From Paragorgia papillata (lineage: Eukaryota > Cnidaria > Anthozoa > Scleralcyonacea > Coralliidae), in NCBI GenBank assembly GCA_035771165.1, contig JAWNZC010000445.1, positions 2,027,001-2,091,000 on the forward strand: DNA of 64,000 bases, in the 5' to 3' direction. Below are positions 1 to 10,370 of the stretch, piece by piece; the stretch's first letter is position 1, and each line of letters starts with the position of its first letter. Below the pieces are notes generated by a model. That model did no database searches. It was not told the DNA's origin and worked only from the letters and a program-made list of their open reading frames with translations. Position numbers and translations under genes: made by a program.

Positions 1-267
1 CACACAACTTTACTCCACTCCACTCCACTCTACTCCACTGTATTCCACTCTACTCAGTTCCACTGTACTCCCTTTTATTCCACGCCACCCCACTCCACCC
101 CACTCCACTCCACCCCACTCCACTCCACTTCACTCCACTCCACTCCACTCCACTCTACTCCGCCCCACTTCCACACCACTCCACTCCAGTCCAGTCCACA
201 GTATTCTATCCCGTTCCAATCCTTCTATTTCACTCGACTCTGCTCCCTTCGGCTCCCTTCCGCTCCC

Positions 268-268
<1 letters not shown>
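1..268. repeat. CACTC-type pentanucleotide repeat
   Basis: Degenerate tandem CACTC/CACCC units, turning into CGCTCCCTTC-like units near 250. Simple repeat with no coding content. Confidence 0.9.
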
Positions 269-299
<31 letters not shown>

Positions 300-408
300 C
301 TGTTTAATAAGCCGTATTGCAGTGATGGACTGAATTATACGGTATAAAATAAGTATATATAGACCCAATTACATGGTAAAATATACATAAGCCTAAAACA
401 TAAATACA

Positions 409-1045
409 TCAATAATACTTAACTGTTATAAAATTCCTAAATCGTTCAGTATTTGTAATTAATTTGTTAATTGGTTGTGTTCTAAGGTGATAATTATGAT
501 CAAAATGTCGAGGTTGCATTCTTACAATATGTGCAAGCGGATTGTAATCAAGTACTTCTTCTTCAGACCTTAATTTCAGTACTAATAAATTTAACACAAG
601 GATTATGTCTACGGCTACTTAAGATTTCCAAACCCGTGTAGGCCAATGCATCTTCGTAAGACACGTAAGGATAAATTATCCGTAGTGCTCGTTTTTGAAT
701 TGATTCAATTAAATCAGATAAATTGATCGACAAAGCTGACCTGCATGGAGAGGCATACTCAATTCGATATCTGATAAACAAACAATAGATATTGACGAGG
801 TCTGACTGACTTAAACCAGCTTTCTTTAGTTGACGAAGGGCATAAATTCTAGAATTTTCCTTTCTTATCACATAGTCTACGTGACAGTTCCAGGAAAGGT
901 CGTCGGAAAACATCAGGGACAGCAATTTAAAGGAAGATACTGATTCGACAGGTGCACCAGAAACATGGATCACATTATTACAAGGCAAGCTGTATTTAAG
1001 AAAAGATATAACCATTTCTTTGCAGTTTTTAGGGTTGAGTTCCAT
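409..1045 (-). pseudogene. LINE A reverse transcriptase C-terminal remnant
   Basis: Codes for the thumb and C-terminal part typical of Jockey/CR1-group RTs: a NPKNCKEM stretch, then FKLLSLMFSDDLSWNCHV (the usual 'LGV..s.dL.W..H' region), then QKRALRIIYP, and a frame-shifted end resembling the 'F..SF....' C-terminus. The catalytic palm is absent. It is a dead fragment. Confidence 0.7.
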
Positions 1046-1069
1046 TCCTCAGAACTTGAGATAGTATTC

Positions 1070-2317
1070 TTAAGCGACGGACCTTTGACTTTACTCGGAT
1101 GGGTAAGAGGACCATTGTGGCTCTCATCACTGGCAGCTTTCAAATTCGGCGTTGCTGCTTGAATAATAGTAGGATTATCATTATCGTCTCTCAACGAGTT
1201 TGTTGACACATCAATACTTGAATTTATAGAATAATTATACGCTTTACAGTTTCCATCACCCTTGAGGGATGATTCTTCGCTCGCAATGACATTTGATTTT
1301 CCAAGCGCATGATTTCATTGGGCCTGGGGATTTGTTTAAACGAAGTGCTTTCTAAAGATAACAGCTTTGATTTAATAATCAGGTTTTGTTCTTTGAGCAT
1401 GCAAATTTCTTCTTCTTGTGAAGACGAAATATTTTCCATAGTTAATAACTTTTCTTTATAAATCAGGCTTTCTTCTTTAAGCATGCAAATTACTTCTTCT
1501 GGCTTTACCGTAATTTCCATCTCTTTTTGGTTATTTTTGAGAATTGTAATATCAGACTCCAAGCCGGCTTGGCCTTGAGATAAACCCAAGTTCGTACGAT
1601 CAAACTGGGATTGTAAAATTGATATATCTAATTTAATACCTTCAATACCAGCGCCAATCAACCTGTTTACACACACACAGCCACATATCTTCAGAGTATT
1701 TTTGTTTGATCCACCACATTAGCAGTCTTAGCGTCGACAAAACTCTCGCTTTCCACGACAATTGATTCAGGTGCGGTTATTTTCTCCACATCATTTTTTC
1801 GCAACTCAGGCATTGGAAATTCTTGTCGAGGGTTCTCTTCAGATATTTCGATATCTAAAGTTTTGTCTGCTAAATTTGTCGGCCCTGATAGTGGCTTGTT
1901 TTCCACGTTAGGCATTTGACTCTCACCGACGACGATAGTCCCATTAGGATTCTCACTTGCAATCAGGATTAGTTTATTCCTCAAATTCATAGCAACACCG
2001 TTGTCCTGGAAGACTAGTGAACACTGTTTCTTACTGTACCAGGTGACACTGAAATATTGGTCTGAATTGTCCGATTCACATGTAAACCTTTTGGCATTAC
2101 CGCCATGCAGGAGATGACCACTTGCCATCAAGACTGATCGACCCCTCAATAAATGTTTTCAATTCTTCCAGAGAACCATTCCATTTTAGTTTTCCATCAT
2201 CATACAGTAGCTAAGATGGGAAACTAAGCAGTCTTTAATCACAGACGAAAGTACACTTTCAACAAATTTATCGATTTTTTCTATTACGCCACACGGAGCA
2301 GTACCGATGTCGGCCAT
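1070..2317 (-). pseudogene. LINE A ORF1 remnant with coiled coil
   Basis: The reading frame opens MADIGTAPCGVIEKIDKFVE at 2317. It passes through at least one frameshift near 2150 and continues with a segment containing VTWYSKKQCSLVF, then a Glu/Leu-rich coiled-coil stretch (1224-1676) with two repeated EEICMLKE-like heptads. The N-terminal part resembles LINE ORF1 proteins common in cnidarian genomes. The coiled coil fits ORF1p multimerisation. Inactive. Confidence 0.6.
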
Positions 2318-2324
2318 CTTCGAT

Positions 2325-2720
2325 CCGCTCTTTACCGCTCCCTTCCGCTACCTACCGCTCCCTACCGTTCCCTTCCGCTCTTTACCGCTCCCTTCTGCTC
2401 CCTTCCGCTCTTCACCGCTCCCTTCCGCTCTTTACCGCTCCCTTCCGCTCTTTACCGCTCCCTTCCGCTCCCTACCGTTCCCTTCCGCTCTTTACCGCTC
2501 CCTACCGCTCCCTTCCGCTCTTTACCGCTCCTTTCCGCTCTTTACCGCTGCCTGGCGCTCCCTTCCGCTCTTTACTGCTCTTCACCGCTCCCTACCGCTC
2601 CTTACCGCTCCCTACAGTTCCCTTCCGCTCTCTTCCGCTCCCTTCAACTCCCTTCCGTTCCCTACCGCTCAGCTCTCTTCTGCTCTTTACCGCTCCCCTC
2701 CGCTCTTTACCGCTCCCTAC
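2325..2720. repeat. Minisatellite, CCGCTCCCTTC / CCGCTCTTTAC units
   Basis: Alternating roughly 10-bp units of two types (CCGCTCCCTTC and CCGCTCTTTAC) in irregular order over about 400 bp. An open frame across it is a repeat artefact. Confidence 0.9.
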
Positions 2721-2774
2721 ATACATATTGACATACATATTTAATGATATGCTCTCTTTCGGGCTTTTCAGCAT

Positions 2775-5100
2775 AAAATTACAAGTTAAACCAATTAAAA
2801 TTATTAAAAATAGTTACCCTAATTACAAATTTCAATTTATAATCTAATCTACTATAAATATTATAAAACCTTTTTAACTATTTAGTAAAAATTTCTTAAT
2901 GTCCTTTATTGACTTTAATGTTTGGTCGAGTTTATTCCACAGAGCTACACCACGATAGTAGAATGTTCTTTGCCCTGTACTTGTTCTAAATTTAGGAATA
3001 TCCAAATCATACATGATGCGGGTATGGTCATCGTGGGTTTCATATCGATGATTAAATTTCTCACTTAAATAGGCAGGTGCTAGGCCGTTGATGCACTTAA
3101 ACATCAATAATATATCTTTATACTGTAGTTGTCGATCTACAGTAAGCCATTTCAAGTCCGTTAGCGCTGGAGTTATGTGTTCATATTTAATAATATTCGT
3201 AATTATTCTCGCGGCAAAGTTTTGGATCAATTGGAGCTTTTAATGTTCTTGACTGTGGTGTTTGCCCAGACCAAAGAGCAATAGGACAACTTACTTAAAA
3301 CCGGAGATTCTATGATAAAAGTTAATGTCTTTTGGTCGAAAACATGACGGAGTCTGTTTATTTGACATTTGACATTTGATGTTAATTTTCTGATATGTTC
3401 ATCGAATTTCATATTTCAATCAAAAATAACACCTAAATCCTTTGCTAAATGTACAGGATGGAGTGTTTTACCAAGGAAGCTCAGTAATAAACTTTCTATT
3501 TAGGTAATCATTGGTTGTGGTGTTCCAAATACGAGAAATTTGTTTTTTCCAGCATTAATTAATAATGAATTTGAGGAGCACCAACTCGCTATCCTATTGA
3601 GATCATGTTCCATTTTTTTCTTTGTCTCCGCTATATTCTCAATTGGAAAGGATAAAAGGGCTTTGGAGTCATCAACATACGAGTCAAAAGATAATTTTTT
3701 TGTAACAGAAGGGAAGTCATCGCTATAAATGCAGAAAAGCAGCGGGGAGAGGACTGATCCTTGAGGAACTCCATGCATGTGAGATGGCAGTGACGTTGAC
3801 TTGGTAGATCCTATTCTCACATATATAGTGATCTGTTGGATAGGTAACTACGGAACCATATCACAGTTGATGGAGATGCTCCAATCTCTTCTAATTTTTG
3901 AAACAGTATTTGATGGTTTAAACTGTCGAACGCCTTGGAGAGATCAAGTAAGATAACTGCATGCTGTTGCTTTTTTCTGATCCATCGCGCTAAGAATTTT
4001 ATCCGCTGTAAATACATTCAAAGTTTCTGAAGAATGGAACCTCTTGTTTCCACTTTGCTGGGGAAAAAGTCTTTTGTGCTTACGCAGATACTGGGAAAAC
4101 TGGTTGAGAACTACTTTGTCACACACTTTGGATACCGTGGCCAGAAGTGAAAGTGGGTGGTTGTTGGCTCGGCTTCTTCATGGTCCCCCTCTTTTAATAA
4201 TGGTATGACTTCGGCCAACTTCCATGCTTCGGGGTATGATGTTCGAAGGGAACAATTTATAATGCTCGTAAGAGAAGGAAAAATATACGGCAATGAATCT
4301 TTTATAATGCGCATTCCAATTTTATCTGGGCCCGGTGATTTGTTAAATGGCATAGAAATAATTATTCGCCTAATGTCTTCTTGTGAGACAGTTTTAAGTT
4401 CGAATAAATCTGTGATTGAGCACACAGATGGAACGAACTCTGGCTCAAACGGTTGAATGTTATTATCGGTTGCTAATTTTTCTATTACACGTGAGGTTAT
4501 CTCACCAACTGAGGAGAAAAAGATGTTAAATACATCTGCTAACATTTTCACATCTTTAGTATACAGAGGTTTTGCGGTTTCTTTCGAAGGTAAAATTATA
4601 TTTATGACCTTCCATAATGCTCCAGTGTTTTGTTTGCATTGATATATCTGACTATGGGTGTAACGTTTTTCCCCACTTCTCACTGACTTAGCTTTAACGG
4701 TGTTTCTCGCCTGTTTGTAATTATTCCAATCGTTGACTTCTCGTGTACAGTAGAATTGACGGTGTAAGCGATCTCTAATTTCCATAGCCTCTTTTGTTTC
4801 GCCATCTACGAAAGGGGTTGAACGATTTTTAATTTTAATTTCCTTTAGAGGAGCGTGTTTCTCAAGAACAAATTCAAGGATGTTATTGAAAAGTCGCAAT
4901 TGTTCATCAACGTTGGTTATATGTGATAAGCATGACAGATGTGGAGAGAATTGGGTCATATCATGGGCAAATAACGACGCATCATAGTTCCGATAGCTTC
5001 TCACTGTTGCAGCACAGATTGGATGTTTAGGACTTCTGAGATTCAGCACCATAAACACCGGATAATGGTCACTTATTGATATATTCATACACAGCAAAAA
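2775..5100 (-). mobile_element. LINE B, 5'-truncated copy
   Basis: Minus-strand LINE beginning inside the endonuclease domain (SDHYPVFMVLN, the conserved SDH motif, near 5080). It continues through the linker and the RT to about 2870, then an AT-rich 3' UTR to about 2775. Frames are broken at about 4120, 3820, 3500 and 3230. An A/T-rich stretch (5100-5235) borders the truncated 5' end. Confidence 0.75.
2874..5085 (-). pseudogene. LINE B endonuclease C-end plus reverse transcriptase, broken
   Basis: Order on the minus strand: the SDH endonuclease end; a linker with EKHAPLKEIKIKNR and WNNYKQARN; the RT fingers motif [60 protein letters not shown]; and the catalytic box SYVDDSK. The palm motif reads YVDD, as in many LINE RTs. 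A C-terminal part (2874-3412) follows. Several frameshifts make it non-functional. Confidence 0.8.
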
Positions 5101-5235
5101 TCGTTTTCTTACCAAAAAAAAACTTAAATCACGAAATATTTTCTTATGACAAGAAAAAAATTCTTGCAATAAGAAAAAAATTATAAAGATAAGAAAAAAG
5201 TTTCTGCACATGAGAAAATTCTAGCATTCAGCTCA
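5101..5235. other. AT-rich spacer with AAGAAAAAA repeats
   Basis: Repeated lysine-codon-like A-rich patches (AAGAAAAAAATT) between LINE B and the next ORF. No gene seen. Confidence 0.5.
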
Positions 5236-5610
5236 CTAAAATTTTAATGGATTTTTGCCATTCACATGCTGCTCAACCAAATCAGTTATGTCATACTTGA
5301 CAGGAATGTAACACTTTCCAGAACTGTCTTTATGAATATGAAAAACATTGCTGTCTACAAGATTTTCATAGGGACAGATTACATGATCTATTACATTTGC
5401 AATTTCTTGGATAAGATAAGCTTGATAAGTCTCACTAAAGCAGAGAGTCTCAAATTGAAAACACTCAAAATAAACAAAATCACACAGTACCCAGATTTGC
5501 TTGATGGAGCCAAAAATGGGTAACATTGAAGATTCCTCAACGCCACATGTAATAACACCATTCTTGCTGAACTTTGTTCCATGGCAAATTACCCAGCTGG
5601 CCTTATAAAC
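5236..5610 (-). pseudogene. C-terminal fragment of an uncharacterised repeat-associated protein
   Basis: A minus-strand open stretch ends at a stop at 5236. It contains KNGVITCGVEESSMLPIFGSI and, further on, a segment with FQFETLCFSETYQAYLIQE. This LPIFG...F.TL.F....AY pattern resembles the C-terminus of uncharacterised, repeat-associated proteins in fish and cnidarian genomes (from memory; family not named). It lies beyond the last supported SLCO exon, on the same strand, but does not match the missing transporter C-terminus. Confidence 0.35.
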
Positions 5611-5827
5611 ATTCTCAAGTTTAGTACCAGGCAGAATCCCACAGCTATCAATAAGTACATGTCAGCGGTCGCTACCATTAGCAGAAGGACCCATAAATGC
5701 CGCCATTTTGAAAGTGAAAATGGGGACACATTTTTGGGCAGCTCCCGCAGACCAGTTATATATAGGTCAGTGGACTCGACTCCACCTCACTCTTATATTA
5801 ACTGTAGATCTTAAAGAGATGCCTTAC

Positions 5828-5997
5828 CTGATAAGAACGACTTTACTCGGAGATAACTGCAAGAAAACTACCAGAGAAACAACACTCATCAAGATCAAGA
5901 ATAACATCCAATTTTTGCACTCCTGATCGCAATAACCAATTTCTGCTGTGCCACCAAAACCATGATCAGACCCAATGCAAGAACAGTTAGCAAATGT
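5828..5997 (-). CDS. SLCO: SLCO exon 7: end of Kazal-like loop and following TM
   Basis: Begins after a TTTTTTCAG acceptor in phase 0 and ends ATCAG before GTAAGG. It encodes TFANCSCIG, then CDQECKNW, then a hydrophobic helix (MLFLILMSVVSLVVFLQL) and SPSKVVLIR. These match the post-Kazal cysteines, the next TM segment and the 'P....LR' start of the next loop in OATPs. 170 nt, leaving two bases of a split Arg codon. Confidence 0.88.
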
Positions 5998-6004
5998 CTG
6001 AAAA

Positions 6005-6180
6005 AAGATTAAATTAAATCTGCAACCTTCTGATGACAAGTGAGACACTTCAACCATTGAGCTACAAGGCCTCAGATGGTGAGTGAAGGTTACATATGTG
6101 TACAACGTGTAAACTTCTGATGATCATTGAGGAACTCTAATCATTGAGCTACAAGAACTGAGATGGTGAGTGAAGGTTAC
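6005..6180 (-). mobile_element. tRNA-derived SINE fragments (two partial copies)
   Basis: On the minus strand, GTAGCTCAATGGTTGAAGTG (a degenerate box A) precedes a CATCAGAAGG segment like the SINE head at 53.1 kb. A second, shorter piece carrying the TAGCTCAATGATT core lies at about 6125-6180. Both are decayed and sit in the intron between SLCO exons 6 and 7. Confidence 0.45.
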
Positions 6181-6340
6181 ATAACAAACTCAACAAACAT
6201 CTACTGATACTCCTAGGTTGAAACTATTTACTTAAAAACGTCAGTCACTACCACCACCAGTCTTTCTTAAGACTACACTAACCTAGATAATCAACTTCAA
6301 CAAACATCTACCGATACTCCTAGGTTCAAACCATTTACTA

Positions 6341-6800
6341 ATGAAGCAAAAATTAAGTTTGTCTCATTTGAAAGAACACTTAAAATGGCAAAGTAACATC
6401 TTTTGCAGTTTTTCGTTTCTTTGCTTCGTTGTTGAGATATTTCAGGTTGTTTGATATGCAAATTAAACATTTTGACGTCACATGTGTATAATGAGTTATT
6501 AGAGAAGGTTATATATCTTTGCTATTATAAAACATAATCACGTGAAAATTCTACATGTTTGGTGTTGTGGAAGAAACACACCCACATGCTTCCTTCGAAT
6601 TAATTTGGTTTGATAATAGCAAAGATAGGCAACCTTCTCTGATGACCATTATGCACATGTGATGTCAAAATGTTTAATTCACATATCAAACAACCTGAAA
6701 TATCAACAACGAAGCAAGGAAATGAAAAACTGCAAAAGATGTTACGTTGTCATTTTAAGTGTTCTTTCAAATAAGACAAACTTAATTTTCGTTTCATAGG
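6341..6800. mobile_element. Foldback MITE, family FB1 (AATTAAGTTTGTCTCATTTGAAAG arms)
   Basis: About 460-bp near-palindrome. The left arm reads GAAGCAAAAATTAAGTTTGTC and the right arm is its complement, ending GACAAACTTAATTTTCGTTTC. The arms pair for about 200 bp each around a centre near 6560. There is no ORF, so mobilisation in trans is inferred. Related copies: 36027-36310, 45013-45199, 52192-52717, 61633-62059, and a stub at 11340-11385. Confidence 0.75.
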
Positions 6801-6832
6801 TACTTCAAGTAAGAGATGTTATAAAGACTTAC

Positions 6833-7016
6833 TGTCATAGACTGGACTCCAGCGCAACCAGCGTAACAAGGGCTTAAGTACGAAATATTATCTGAACCAC
6901 AGACTGGTAAAGCGATACCAAGATGACAACCACAATTTTGATTACATGTTGATCCCAGTTCAACTCCTGGAATGGCGGGGTATTCTGTAAAATTATAAGC
7001 CTTACCAACACCCGTC
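6833..7016 (-). CDS. SLCO: SLCO exon 6: Kazal-like extracellular domain
   Basis: 184 nt between a TTTTTTTACAG acceptor and a GTAAGT donor. It encodes TGVGKAYNFTEYPAIPGVEL and then a cysteine pattern including STCNQNCGCHLG, PVCGSDNISYLSPC and YAGC. This is the Kazal-type large loop between TM9 and TM10 in OATPs. The first base completes the split Arg codon from exon 5. Confidence 0.92.
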
Positions 7017-7044
7017 CTGTAAAAAAATAAAAAACAAGTTATTC

Positions 7045-7653
7045 ACTACAGACTAACAGACAAGCAGACAAACAGACAAACAGACAAACAGACAAACAGA
7101 CAAACAGACAAACAGACAAACAGACAAACAGACAAACAGACAAACAGACAAACAGACAGACAAACAGACAAACAGACAAACAGACAAACAAACAAACAAA
7201 CAAACAAACAAACAAACAAACAAACAAACAAACAAACAAACAAACAAACAAACAAACAAACAAACAAACAAACAAACAAACAAACAAACAAACAAACAAA
7301 CAAACAGACAAATAGACAAACAAGCAGACAGACAAACAAACAAACAAACAAACAAACAAACAAACAAACAAACAAACAAACAAACAAACAAACAAACAAA
7401 CAAACAAACAAACAAACAAACAAACAAACAAACAAACAAACAAACAAACAAACAAACAAACAAACAAACAAACAAACAAACAAACAAACAAACAAACAAA
7501 CAAACAAACAAACAAACAAACAAACAAACAAACAAACAAACAAACAAACAAACAAACAAACAAACAAACAAACAAACAAACAAACAAACAAACAAACAAA
7601 CAAACAAACAAACAAACAAAAAAAAAAACAAACAAAAAAAAAACAAAAAAAAA

Positions 7654-7688
<35 letters not shown>

Positions 7689-7795
7689 AACAAACAAACA
7701 AACAAACAAACAAACAAACAAACAAACAAACAAACAAACAAACAAACAGACAAACAAACAAACAAACAAACAAACAAACAAACAAACAAACATTC
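7045..7795. repeat. (AAAC)n / (GACA)n microsatellite, about 750 bp
   Basis: Long AAAC tetranucleotide tract with GACA interspersions and an A-rich interruption at 7620-7655. All three minus frames appear open (VCLF repeats) because the unit lacks stops; this is not coding. It lies in SLCO intron 5. Confidence 0.97.
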
Positions 7796-7849
7796 ATTAC
7801 TACGCCAATGAACTTACCAAATAGATCGTTTTAGAAGTAATCTACAGAA

Positions 7850-7922
7850 TTTGTGTCCGTTCTGTATCGGGGATACAGGCACTCGGCTTCGCCTCGTGTT
7901 TGTATACCCCGATACAGAACGG
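7850..7922. repeat. Inverted repeat, CCGTTCTGTATCGGGG arms
   Basis: Arms TCCGTTCTGTATCGGGGATA and its complement near 7900-7922 enclose a short GC-rich centre (TCGGCTTCGCCTCG). An (AT)n tract follows at 7940-7960. Confidence 0.75.
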
Positions 7923-8087
7923 CCACTCATTCTGTCAATAGTATATATATATATATATGTAATATATCATACACGAGGAGGAGTGTTTCATCAGGATATC
8001 CAAACACCGAGACGTTTGTTGAATTCCTTTGTGTTTTCTTCATGAATTATTAATGAGTTTGATATATATATATATATATAGTTCAAT

Positions 8088-8130
8088 CTACAGACACGGT
8101 GTTTCGCTGTACAACAGCTCATCAGTGTAG
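8088..8130 (-). ncRNA. Hammerhead ribozyme, type I (43 nt)
   Basis: On the minus strand, stem I is CTACA at the 5' side and TGTAG at the 3' side (5 bp). Next come the invariant CTGATGA, stem II GCTGT/ACAGC with a 3-nt loop, the invariant GAA, and a minimal stem III formed by ACA and TGT around CCG. The cleavage site is the GTC just before TGTAG. Every conserved core position of a type I hammerhead is present. Such short-stem-III ribozymes are known from Penelope-like elements and other metazoan retroelements. No Penelope RT is visible here, so this may be a solo terminal-repeat remnant. (AT)n tracts flank it at 7940 and 8063. Confidence 0.82.
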
Positions 8131-8289
8131 CTTGGAATAATCTGAATGAATTTCATCAATTACTTATACACATGCGATCGTGGTAACAACCGCATGTGGG
8201 ACAGCATCGGTGAAGTACATTCAGATAGCGTGAAGTGCGCATGGGTCCAGAATGCTCAAACTTCCACAAGGGTAGTGTGAGCGTTATAC

Positions 8290-8467
8290 CTTATTCCATA
8301 AGGAACTTGCCAGCCCGCCAAATTAACCTCGTTACAGCCAGGAGTTAGAAATGCCATTGGTCCAATGATAGTGAAAATTTGTAAAATAAAGCAAAAAAAT
8401 GCAGCCTTCCTTCCCGAATCTTCCAACTTGAATGCACGAGTCATAAACGATCCTGCCAAAACACCAA
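8290..8467 (-). CDS. SLCO: SLCO exon 5
   Basis: 178 nt from a TTATTTAG acceptor to a GTATAAC donor. It encodes GVLAGSFMTRAFKLEDSG, a hydrophobic run (FFCFILQIFTIIGPMAFL), then TPGCNEVNLAGWQVPYGI. This matches the OATP segment after TM8 with its 'GG.l..rf.L' loop, TM9 and the start of the large extracellular loop. Both split codons agree with the neighbouring exons. Confidence 0.9.
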
Positions 8468-8531
8468 CTAAATAAAATAAAATAAAAGTTAATTATTATG
8501 AGAGCGTACTTTTCAGCTCCTTTCACTATAT

Positions 8532-8840
8532 AGTTTAGTTTACTCTGGTTTCCTTCTGTAGTAACACTGGATGAATGAGGGATGGTCCTTTCTGGACCTC
8601 TACAGAGAACAGTTTAGATATGACTGATCGAGTTATCCAGTATAAATAAAGTTAGTTTAGTTTACTCTGGTTTCCTTCTGTAGTAACACTGGATGAATGA
8701 GGGATGGTCCTTTCTGGACCTCTACAGAGAACAGTTTAGATATGGCTGATCGAGTTATCCAGTATAAATAAAGTTAGTTTATAAGTTGACTCTGCTTTCC
8801 TTCTGTAGTAACACTGGATCAGTGAGGGATGGTCCACACC
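8532..8840. repeat. 122-bp tandem duplication, 2.5 copies
   Basis: AGTTTAGTTTACTCTGG starts at 8532 and again at 8654. A third, diverged and truncated copy starts near 8780. It lies in SLCO intron 4. Confidence 0.85.
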
Positions 8841-8845
8841 ACACC

Positions 8846-9030
8846 ATAGACCTTATTCATAAATGGCCGACGATTTAAAATCCTTTTATGTGCATATAAA
8901 TTAGCCCCTGTGACCTTGTTTTAGAGTAAAGATTCTTTTGAATTTCGCACATGAAAACGAGTTCAGAGGGGCTAATTTATATGCACATAAAACAATATTA
9001 ATTCAATGGCCATTTATGAATATGGTCTAT
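8846..9030. mobile_element. Foldback MITE, family FB2 (ATAGACCTTATTC ends)
   Basis: The ends ATAGACCTTATTCATAAATGG and its near complement at 9008-9030 pair. Inner arms carry CATATAAATTAGCCCC and its complement. A second copy is at 56558-56742. Confidence 0.8.
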
Positions 9031-9067
9031 ATCATATACCATGCCATACTATATCATATACCACACC

Positions 9068-9505
9068 CAGGGGCGGCGCAAGGGTATTGGACATCCTAGG
9101 CCGATCTTTGATTCTGCGCCCCTACTCAAACCTGTTATGAGTTCGCATTTTTAGTGGGTCCGGGGCATCCCCTGGGAAATTTTTTAAATTTGGGTCTCTG
9201 AAATGGCATTTCATTCATTCTTACAGCACTTTTGAGCCAAATTTTTAAAATTTTAAAACATGTATTTAATGGCACGTTTGAACTGAACTGAAGAGGAAAA
9301 TGAAATGAAGGGAAATAACGCAAATACGGTAACACGAAGTAAACACAATTTGTGATGACAACATGCTTTAAAATTAAAACAAAGATACTTCGTGTTTTCA
9401 ATCGTTGTATTGAATTCATGAACACTTTTCAGAACGTTTTTGCCGCCCCCGTATTTTGCCGCCCTAGGCGGCTGCTTAGTTCGCCTAGTGGTTGCCCCGC
9501 CCTTG
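9068..9505. mobile_element. hAT-like non-autonomous element
   Basis: Starts CAGGGGCGGCGCAAGG and ends with the complement of CAAGGGCGGGGCAACC, so the terminal repeats are imperfect. It is flanked by the same 8 bp, ACCACACC, at 9060-9067 and 9506-9513. An 8-bp duplication and CAGGGGCG-type ends are typical of hAT elements. It lies in a CCACAC simple repeat, so the flank match is weaker evidence than usual. No transposase is encoded. Confidence 0.6.
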
Positions 9506-9790
9506 ACCACACCACACCATACACACCACACCACACGATACCACACTACACCATGCCACACCATACCATACCATGCCACACCATACCACACCATACCACA
9601 CCATACCATACCACACCACACCACACTACCACACCACACTACCACACCACACTACCACACCACACTACCACACCACACTACCACACCACACTACCACACC
9701 ACACTACCACACCACACTACCACACAGTACCATACGACACCACACCACGCCACACGATACAACACCACATCACACCACACCAAACTTATA
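9506..9790. repeat. (ACCAC)/(CCATA) simple repeat
   Basis: CACACCATACCACAC-type pentamer and decamer repeats. Open frames of His/Thr/Pro across it are artefacts. Confidence 0.95.
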
Positions 9791-9803
9791 GTATACAACA
9801 TAC

Positions 9804-10212
9804 TTATTAACGGCGGTAGAGTCGAGATGGTCAAAGCATTTCCAACTTTTTGTGGTTCCACGCCATAACGAAGGATCAAAACTTTAGCCACAAACGGAGC
9901 CAATCCTTCGGCGTACAAGAGAGTACAGTTGACTGCCAAACAGTTGAAAACAAAGGTCCAGTTTGTCAGGATACGTTTCAAAGCTAAAGGTAATTCCGAA
10001 AACTTTTCTTTAACCGTTAAATCTGTCAAGTTATCTTCCTTCTCAGAAACCGTTGGAGTTTCTTTCTGTTCAGCTATTTTGCTTTTGACTTTTCCAGGGA
10101 ATCCAAGAAGGAATATGGAACTGATAAAGCAGACGCCTGCAGCTCCAAGAATCCCAATCCACCAATTGCCAATCCAACGAGGATCTTTCGGTGTCATGTT
10201 AAATCCTTCAGG
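9804..10212 (-). CDS. SLCO: SLCO exon 4: OATP signature exon
   Basis: 409 nt after a TTCTTCCTAG acceptor, ending before GTATGT. It encodes PEGFNMTPKDPRWIGNWWIG (the OATP family signature), a TM helix (GAAGVCFISSIFLLGFP), a charged cytoplasmic loop rich in Lys/Glu (KSKIAEQKETPTVSEKEDN), then TNWTFVFNCLAV and the next TM. The large central loop matches the family between TM6 and TM7. Confidence 0.93.
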
Positions 10213-10232
10213 CTAGGAAGAAGAAACTGTTT

Positions 10233-10370
10233 TAAATTCACTTCACTTCACTTCACTTCACTTCACTTCACTTCACTTCACTTCACTTCACTTCACTTCA
10301 CTTCACTACCTCACCTCACCTCACCTCACCTCACCCCACCCCACCCCACCCCACCCACTCCACTCCACTT
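10233..10370. repeat. (CACTT)n to (CACCT)n/(CACCC)n repeat
   Basis: Pentanucleotide tract whose unit drifts step by step from CACTT to CACCT to CACCC to CACTC. Confidence 0.95.

Larger units (their letters stand above)
269..2317 (-). mobile_element. LINE A, internally deleted copy (CR1/L2-like)
   Basis: A minus-strand non-LTR retrotransposon copy. It runs from an ORF1 start codon at 2317 to a (TTA)n tail at 269-298. ORF1 coding (about 1070-2317) joins the last part of the reverse transcriptase ORF (409-1045) near position 1050, so the endonuclease and most of the RT are missing. The tail repeat fits LINE 3' ends. Frameshifts break ORF1. Family assignment is from general resemblance only. Confidence 0.7.

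Noticed and set aside
5391..5582. ORF overlapping the LPIFG fragment in another frame
   Set aside because: Shadow frame; the other register carries the conserved-looking residues.
7039..7797. Three overlapping long ORFs of VCLF repeats
   Set aside because: Caused by a stop-free AAAC tetranucleotide repeat; all three frames are open, so this is not coding.
7988..7994. Second CTGATGA (minus strand) near the ribozyme
   Set aside because: No GAAA core or cleavage triplet follows with pairing stems.
9253..9810. His/Thr-rich ORFs
   Set aside because: Simple CCACAC repeat overlapping a hAT-like element and the SLCO exon 4 donor side.
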